Source: Pristionchus mayeri
Taxonomy: Eukaryota; Nematoda; Chromadorea; Rhabditida; Neodiplogasteridae
NCBI GenBank assembly: GCA_036245805.1
Contig: BTRK01000006.1
Span: 56,785,257 to 56,849,256, forward strand
Length of the DNA: 64,000 nt
Reading direction: 5' to 3'
Shown here: positions 58,501 to 64,000 of the stretch, in pieces
Layout of the letters: the number at the start of each line of letters is the position of its first letter
How positions within the stretch are numbered: the stretch's first letter is position 1
Program-made: the position numbers and the translations under genes
The notes under the pieces: model-generated
What the model saw: only the letters and a program-made list of their open reading frames with translations
What the model was told of the DNA's origin: nothing
Databases searched by the model: none

Positions 58501-61500
58501 GGGCGGATCTTCCAGCTGCGCCAGTCGATGGATCTCCGACTGAGAGGGCGAATTTCGCAAGAAGATCGACCGCGACTTCCGCTGGGCTTTCTGTAAAGAT
58601 CAAAGATTATCTTTACTAGTCCCCTCCCTTTGAATATTTTTTTTGGATATTCTTTCATTACAATAGACTACAGTATCCCTACAGTACGCACTACATTGGG
58701 CGAGTATCGATGGTGGCTGGGCTTCGAGTCATTATTCGGAATGAAGACGACGTCATCTGCATTGACCACTCCGCTGATCTACAATTTATTTCCGAAAATC
58801 GATATTTGCGCATAGTCTGACCTTATTTTTGACGGCTGAGCTGCTGGCAGAGTGCGAAAGACCGCCGGGTCTCAGCGATTTCAGTGCCGAGGTCAGCTTC
58901 TCGGGAAGGCTCTGTTCCGATGTGAAGACTGCCGTGGCCCGCTGAGCGCTCTTGTTGCGAGCCCTAAGAGATCAGATATCAAAGATCAAAAATTAACGAT
59001 CCAGATGATTGACAGACTTGTTGATCCTCGTTAGTAGCGAGGTCATCGAGCAGTGCACAGGCCATGAATGGACTACTGCCTTCTCTCCATCTCCGTCTCT
59101 CTCTTTGCCCCCCGTCTCATTACCCTTTTTGCCCTCTTACTTCACACGGCGGGGGCAGGCACTCCCTATCTTTCCCTCTCTCCCCTGTGGTTCCTATCGC
59201 CTTCGATCGGAGGATGATTCCTACTACTCCTTGCTGCCCTCTCTCCGAACTGGTCCCGGAACTGGCGGCCGGGGCAAGACTATCATTCCCCTCTTCCGCA
59301 CAATTACTTTGCCTTAGGGGCTCGAGGACAGGCGAGAATTAGAGGGTGAATCGGAGTAAAGAAAGGTACTTGATCCCTCCTTTCTCTCAGGGTCGGAAGT
59401 TGACGAATCATCGAGATAATAGGCATCGTTTATAGTAGCGAGAGTGGATGGGAAATTTTTTTCGTTGGGCGCACTTAGATGTAGGAAGTTCGCGTTCAGT
59501 AGGCGGATATTTGCCCGTTCTAAAAGGGTTTGAGTAGCGCTCTCGAGAGATGGAGTTGTAGAGTCTAATCCGAAAACATATCGTGCAACTTGGAGGCAGA
59601 GACAGAAATAGCGTCGAGAGACGCAAACACTGTGAGCGAATTAACAGAGACAGATGTGATGATGGGTATAGACCAGGAGCGGAATTGAAGAGGGAGATAA
59701 AAGCGCACTCAAACCGTCGTTCTGTGCACAAGTTATCACTGAGACATCGAGGAACTGGATTGTATAAAATTATGATGGCATTTGCCTCTGAACTGGAAAA
59801 CATTTTCGGAAATAGGGATTAAAATATGATTCAGGGCCATGATACAGTGCTTACTTGACTCCCATGCGCGGCGGGACGGCGTCAGGGGAGCAGTACGAGG
59901 AGCGGACGGCGTTGGAGGGAGCGAAGATGCTTCGTCGTGATTTCTCCGCCAGAGAGAGAAGACGTTCTCGCGGATCAGCTAGAGGAGGAGCACCACTGGA
60001 AACAAGAGAGAAGAGTTTGGAGAAGGGGAGAGGAGGGTGGAGAATAAGTGATATGTGAGAAGATAAACTGTCTCGCATATCAAGGCTATCAGCCAAGTGC
60101 AAAAAGCGCGTTGACGGTAGAGTTCGAACTTCGGGTGAGGTGCGAGAGAAGGTATAGAAGGAAAATTCAGTTTCATAGTTTCACGAATTCACGATGATTT
60201 ACGCATTTCGGAACAAAACACAGGGCAGGCATTTCCAGATAGGGACAAAGGGGTGAGGAAGAAGGAGGGAGGGAGGAGGAGGATCCATCACTCTCTCTTG
60301 CATCAGTGTAACTCGAATGAACGCATTCAGTGAGGGAGCGGAATGCACAGGACTTGTTCAGCAGGGGCGAGCAATGGGATTGTGTTTACCCTAGAGAGGA
60401 GGGGGATAATGAGAAGAACGGTGATAGCCATTCAGAAGGGGGGAGCACAGGAAAAAGTGAGAAGATAGAGGAAAGATCAGCGTCATTGAGCAAGCGAACA
60501 CGATTACGTCAGTTTCGACTGCTGAGGGTCAGTTGATTAGCGAGGTGCGGAACCTATGCCCTTCACTGAGCGAGGGAGACAGAGACACTGCATAAGAGGG
60601 AGCAAGAGAGACCAACGTGGGAAGATGTAAGATGACCAAACACAATCTGTGTCTCCCCCTTCTCTCTCTCTCTCTCCACCTCTCCTCAAGGGTACATCTC
60701 AGAGACGCTCCTCACGTTACTCCCTCATTCACTATCCCCCCTCCGGAAGAAGGAGGGACTGGATCAAGGGAAGGGATCAACCGTTCTCTTACTCTTCCCC
60801 TGAAATATGAGGATAATTGCTCCCCGCTCTCTCTCCGCATTCAAATGCTAATATCTCAAGGAATGACCTTTGGGGAGGATTTACTCTGTGGAAATTGGGC
60901 GAAAGCGAGAGTTTACTCGTGATCGGTGAGAACGTTGCGAAGATAACGGAGCTGGGTTGGATGAATCTTGTTCGCAATGTTCTCCTTTCGTAAGATAAGT
61001 ATAGGTAAAGGAACGTCAAAGATCGAGATCGGGCTCGAGGAAGAGCTCTGCTAGGGCAGTGCCATTTTGGGCGAATTTACCTGGAGCGCCCACCTTTCGC
61101 CATAAATATTTATGAAACGTAAGAAAAAAATGCATTTTTAATGCAGATCCAGCGGCCACAAGTGCCTGATATAAAATTGAAAGGCGGAATGCATGGTTCT
61201 CCTCGGAAGACTATAATACGCAGCTGATAATCTGCCTGAGAGGCCAACAATAATTGTACCATTATAGGAAGTGTTCGAGAAACGATTCCAAGGACTCTTC
61301 ATTCTGTACGCACCGTTCTTGAGAGTGCGTAGAAAGAAGAGGCGATAGCCCGAATTTCGAACTCTAATTTTTCGCAACGCTCGTCTCTCCCCCGCGGGTA
61401 TCGAACTCCGATCATAAAGCAAATACAAACGGAAGGCCGATTAAGCATTCTCGCGCGTGTTTGTGTTCCGCGTGTAATCGATCCGGGCGCGCTCTTGATC

Positions 61501-61827
61501 AAGTTCTTTCCGAAATTTCGAGAGTTCACAGACTCGGTTTTCGAGTGCTTTGGTAAACTGCACTTTGAAGGTCGTGAAAATGATTGAAAATAGTGAGAGC
61601 GAAATCCAAGCGTCTCCTCATTTCCCACAATCTCTCAGCGCTTTTCAAATCTAACAAGTATGTACAATGGACAGATGATTTTCCAGAATTTTGCGAAAAT
61701 AATAGCCTTTGAAAACTCACGGTGGCAGCATCGGTTTCTTCCTTAGTTTCGCCTGTATGAAGTATTCGTCCGGCGGTGGAGGATAGAATGTGTAGGGCCG
61801 CGTCGACATCTTCGGACTCCCGATCAT
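46502..61827 (-). CDS. Ankyrin-repeat and BTB/POZ protein, ABTB2/BTBD11 (ABTB3) family, about 31 exons
   Basis: Probable scaffold or CUL3-adaptor protein (BTB role inferred from family). Main exons, minus: 61827-61721 (ATG), 59995-59855, 58963-58822, 58778-58695, 58589-58433, 58203-58120, 57989-57899, 57413-57284, 55123-55028, 54880-54772, 54585-54464, 54252-54186, 53741-53672, 53493-53398, about 53177-53050, 52830-52765, 52656-52557, 52251-52054, 51853-51693, 49999-49903, 49851-49745, 49535-49456, 49247-49123, 49031-48968, 48804-48719, 48592-48521, 48299-48105, 47868-47737, 47614-47501, 47177-47112, 46687-46502 (stop). About 1,150 aa, close to vertebrate relatives. Order: Ser-rich N-terminus; histone-fold-like VAVFLTATLECLLEELI; ankyrin repeats (GWTPLAWAVAIQ, TRTLLEKGADPF); family signature LQEAMYYAVETG; BTB (NNQQFSDVKFM, YGHRIVLINASERF, SMLEFVYTGEL). 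Phases agree throughout except exon about 53177, whose AAG acceptor is weak. The ATG directly follows a TTTTGCAG acceptor, perhaps a trans-splice site. C. elegans hpo-9 may be the orthologue (recollection, unchecked). Confidence 0.92.
49032..49122 (-). repeat. Intron formed by a MITE-like family member (candidate introner)
   Basis: The 91-nt phase-0 intron of the ABTB-like gene begins GTTCGAAATTCGGGAAATAA and ends CATTCTACACTTCAG. These are the end and core motifs of the dispersed family in this window. Its middle (CAGAAAAT ... TTGCGGCGCTCTGCAAGAG) matches the copy at 17984-18158 in the same order. Donor and acceptor lie within the repeat, so no other intronic sequence remains. Confidence 0.65.
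50104..51344 (+). mobile_element. Mariner (DD34D) transposon with intact inverted repeats
   Basis: 1,241 bp with terminal inverted repeats: the left begins TTGGGGTGTCCGGAAAGTTC and the right end is its reverse complement, matching for at least 26 bp. The element is flanked by TA on both sides (50102-50103 and 51345-51346), the usual mariner target duplication. It is inserted in the ABTB-like intron 50000-51692, antisense to that gene, and contains one transposase frame broken twice. Confidence 0.97.
50265..51280 (+). pseudogene. Mariner transposase, one frameshift and one in-frame stop
   Basis: The N-terminal helix-turn-helix region (RSVKEAHSALAQ ... WFSRFKKGEFGLDDQPRSGRP) and linker are followed by the catalytic domain with ATDEKW, LLMDNARPH and PYSPDLSPCDYH; 34 residues separate the second and third catalytic Asp, i.e. 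DD34D mariner. The frame shifts by one base near 50625-50635 (just after HDLSP) and a TAG interrupts it near 50868, within the segment FSVLGPIYW. The remaining sequence stays open to a stop at 51278-51280. About 340 codons in total. The copy is non-autonomous as it stands, but the very good repeats and two isolated lesions imply recent activity. Confidence 0.93.
51370..51546. repeat. (TTTGTA)n repeat, possible 3' tail of a non-LTR element
   Basis: The sequence TGGATGGAATAAAAATTTG runs into about four TTTGTA/TTTG units (51521-51546). A short hexamer tail after an AATAAA-like motif is common at 3' ends of RTE/CR1-type insertions, but no coding remnant was seen. It lies just beyond the mariner in the same ABTB intron. 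Confidence 0.4.
54055..54171. repeat. Dispersed MITE-like family copy in an ABTB intron
   Basis: About 117 bp, starting TAGAGTTTGGGGAATGATAC and ending CCCGAACTTCGAACTCTA, with TCTCTTCATTTTATA inside. The inverted, TA-terminated ends match the other family copies. It lies in the intron directly downstream of exon 54252-54186 in transcript order. Confidence 0.7.
55940..56825 (+). pseudogene. Mariner transposase relic
   Basis: Recognisable pieces in several frames: an NWFHRFVEYDF-like end of the first helix-turn-helix region near 55960; TALKMANTLRAHHSTVEEGL ... FIPHDLAQ at 56085-56208, corresponding to the second DNA-binding half and linker; and YFASRPVGF ... KLKEAW near 56738-56805, corresponding to the C-terminus. 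The catalytic Asp motifs are largely unrecognisable. Multiple stops and frameshifts show an old, inactive copy. Confidence 0.8.
56865..57150. repeat. GC-rich palindromic insertion inside the mariner relic
   Basis: About 285 bp bounded by GGGCCCGTAA on the left and GCGGGCCCGTTA on the right, packed with copies of GTAGCGAG and AGCGGGCCCGCT. It contains a perfect 26-bp palindrome at 57058-57083 centred on GCGGGCCCGC. No open frame. Its composition contrasts sharply with the AT-richer mariner around it. Confidence 0.75.
61265..61366. repeat. Dispersed MITE-like family copy in an ABTB intron
   Basis: The right end reads GCCCGAATTTCGAACTCTA and the left part GTGTTCGAGAAACGATTCC, with GACTCTTCATTCTGTACGC between them: the same inverted-repeat and core pattern as the other copies. 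It lies in the first large ABTB intron (59996-61720). Confidence 0.65.
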
Positions 61828-64000
61828 CCTGCAAAATGTCTGAGATGGGCACTTTCGGCGAGTAGCACAGGGCAATTCACCTGCTTTCATCGCCTTCCTC
61901 TCGCAAATAAAGACCATAAACGAGGTGTGTAACAAGAGGGTAGTGCAGCAAAGGGGCGCTAAGTTGGACGAGAACTATGAGAGGCGAGTGAGGCAAGAGA
62001 CGATGCCGACAGTAGAATCCTACCTGATGCAGCAGCAAGGTAGGGGAGGGAAGTAACCGGGAAGAAGGGTGAATCAAGAGCAAGAGAGTGCCTCTCCCCT
62101 CCCTGATGGCTATCTCGCTCTGATTGATAGAGAGACGAACAGTTGAATCAACCGGGAATGTGGAGAGGTAAAAAATGGAAGGAGATGGCGGATAAGATAG
62201 GAGGTGGAGGGGGAAAGATGGGCCCTACCCGACAGAGCGGCTGATTGGTCTAATCTCAGCAGTTAATTGGGTGATGAGAACAGAGGAGAAGCCGAGGGAT
62301 TGACCCACTCGAGTTTCCTCCTTCCTTGGATTGATACTCACAACTTTCACTGATCCAAGAGTACTGACTGAGGTAGGGAGAAGGAGGCCGAATGGCGATG
62401 ATAGGGAGTGGATTATCCCAGTTGATCACTCAATCGAAAGCGGACTACTGTACATGGACTGGTAGATGGACCAGCTAGAGCAAAAAGGAGAGATGCCACC
62501 AAAAAAAGAGTAAAGATATGAGAAGGGAAGTGGAATGGAGCGAGAGATGAGATTGGATCGTTTACTGGAGGCAGAACAATCGGAGCGAACACTTACAAGG
62601 AGAAGTTAGATGACAAACAAAGTGAGAGGAGATTCGACCGATCACAACACTTCCGGGCTATGAGAGGGTTTCAGCGATGAAAAAATAGTTTTTGCCACGC
62701 AGTTCACTGAATAAGAGATTAGTGGGACGAAGAGAGTGAGATATTTTGTTTAACAAAAGCATTTTACTTTGTAACTTTTCGAACTCGATTGGAAGATAAT
62801 GGCCAAGTGACCGGTGGAATGAGTGGAGGGAATATCAATGAAGATGAGAGAGAGGGAAGACGTCGAGGCGAAATCGGTTATATATCAAATGGAGATTGCA
62901 GAGATAGAGCCGACGTGATTGCAAAAGATAATGGAGTGGTGGGGGAGAAGAAAGGAAGAGATTGACTGCTGTTAGCCGATCTGGGAGAAAGGATAAGGCA
63001 TATGGGAGTGAATCGTTTTGGAACTGGCCTTTTCCGAACTTCAATGGTAAAAGAAAGGAGTCTTGAACATACACACATGAACATGAACGGCTTGAAAATT
63101 GAAAATGTTAACATGAAATGACCAGTTCATAAGATGACCCCAAATTCATCTAGATGAATCAGGTGATAGGATGGATCGATCATCGAGAGATATACACTAT
63201 CATCGGTTAATGGACACACGGCGGCTCGGTTTAACGACCGACGTGAGCGCCATCTAATTGATGTTATGATCACACCGTGATGTATTTAGAGAAAGAGAGA
63301 GGGACCGCTCGCCAGCCGAAGAAAGAACAAAAAGAGGAACAAGTTGAGGGGTGGAGAAAGCACTGATGATACCCGGGGATATTTCGCCACTGTACTTTCC
63401 TCTCTAGGTCACTAATCAATGTGGACTGGGAGCGAGTGTTCGCTTCCCCTCCCTCTCCTCTAATCTATCTACTCCCAGATAAATCAGCCGAAGGCCAATT
63501 AATGGGCTCGAGTCTCTGTCGCACTGAGCCCTTCTTTCGACCTTCGACTTCACATTTCGACTTCGAGGCCAGAGATGACATATGGTTCCTTCTCCCTGCC
63601 CAGGTTCTAGTACACTGACGATATTTGCGTGATATCTCGCTTTCTCTAACCGTCAATAGAGTGTACAAAATGAGGAGTCAGATGCTTCCAGGTTCTGTTG
63701 TGTCTCGTCTTCGTGTGTTTTGTCGTTCCAAGGAAGGGGCGAGGCAGGGAGAAGATGTTTATGTCGCGGAGTCGCGACCAGGCACCACACGACGGATCGG
63801 AGGATCACAGCTTACTTCCCCTCTACTCCCTTCTCTCCCTCTCCCCTTCCTCCTTCTTCCACCACCCCAGTCACTTGTTTGAATTCAGTGTGCTCCAAGG
63901 GCACAAGAGTCATTCTCCCTCTCCTCCTTGTCCAGTTTACATTTCGCCCTCGTCGTCCATCTAATTTGTGCCCTTTTCCTCTCTTGGCGGGTCTACAATG
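61828..64000. other. 5' flank of the ABTB-like gene, no gene supported
   Basis: Contains a TTTTGCAG acceptor immediately before the ABTB start codon, purine-rich stretches, and open frames without family similarity. A fragment resembling the dispersed MITE family occurs near 63656-63690 (AGAGTGTACAAAATGAGGAG). It probably contains the ABTB promoter and any 5' UTR exons. Confidence 0.5.

Noticed and set aside
46502..61827. Separate ankyrin gene, BTB gene and N-terminal gene
   Set aside because: Exon phases connect continuously and the domain order matches ABTB2/BTBD11 proteins, so one gene is the better reading.
38928..61827. ABTB-like and PLD3-like genes as a nematode operon
   Set aside because: Same strand, but about 980 bp apart, more than usual operon spacing, and no spliced-leader evidence is visible.
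1..64000. CRISPR arrays, bacterial operons, ribosome binding sites or prophage
   Set aside because: The intron-rich gene structure is eukaryotic; no regularly spaced repeat-spacer pattern was seen.

Overview
This is a nuclear genome segment from an animal, most probably a nematode of the rhabditid/diplogastrid type. The genes are split into many small exons (often 50-200 bp) with compact introns ending in TTTTCAG-like acceptors. The protein set (Na+/H+ exchanger, RGS12/14-like protein, PLD3-like protein, ABTB2/BTBD11-like protein) and the transposon set (RTE-type LINE, DD34D mariners, TA-flanked MITEs) fit that. The species cannot be fixed from the sequence; a Pristionchus-like worm is only a guess. 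There is one assembly gap (N's, 2407-2906).

Layout. (1) 536 to at least 2371, minus strand: 3' exons of an Asn/Gln/Ser-rich, probably secreted protein that runs into the gap. (2) 4567-13381, minus: a plasma-membrane-type Na+/H+ exchanger (NHE/NHX) reconstructed as 22 phase-consistent exons; the extreme N-terminus is unresolved. (3) about 13.4-19 kb: no supported gene; purine/pyrimidine-skewed DNA with MITEs and poly-C tracts. (4) 18996 or 21480 to 37860, plus: an RGS-domain protein of the RGS12/14 (loco) class with a probable Ras-binding-like region. (5) 38928-45525, minus: a complete PLD3/PLD4-like type II membrane protein (11 exons, about 517 aa), convergent with the RGS gene. (6) 46502-61827, minus: a large ankyrin-repeat plus BTB protein of the ABTB2/BTBD11 family (about 31 exons, about 1,150 aa). 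(7) 61.8-64 kb: upstream flank without a supported gene.

All four well-resolved genes carry mobile DNA in introns. NHX has a 380-bp TTAA-bounded inverted-repeat element enclosing a tRNA-derived sequence. RGS has a 1.96-kb near-palindrome with arms of about 0.9 kb. PLD has an apparently full-length RTE LINE with an intact 908-codon ORF and a 10-bp target duplication. ABTB has one nearly intact mariner and one decayed mariner that itself holds a GC-rich palindromic insertion. A dispersed MITE-like family with ends like TAGAGTTCGAAATTCGGG recurs through the window, and one ABTB intron (49032-49122) consists entirely of a relative of it, which makes it a candidate introner. A GATCTTTGATCTTT motif next to the 3' splice site in five introns of three genes is a second unexplained pattern.

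The genes do not form an obvious pathway; they look like unrelated housekeeping or signalling genes. Exon coordinates were derived by hand from splice consensus, reading phase and family similarity recalled from knowledge, so boundaries may be off by a few bases where noted.
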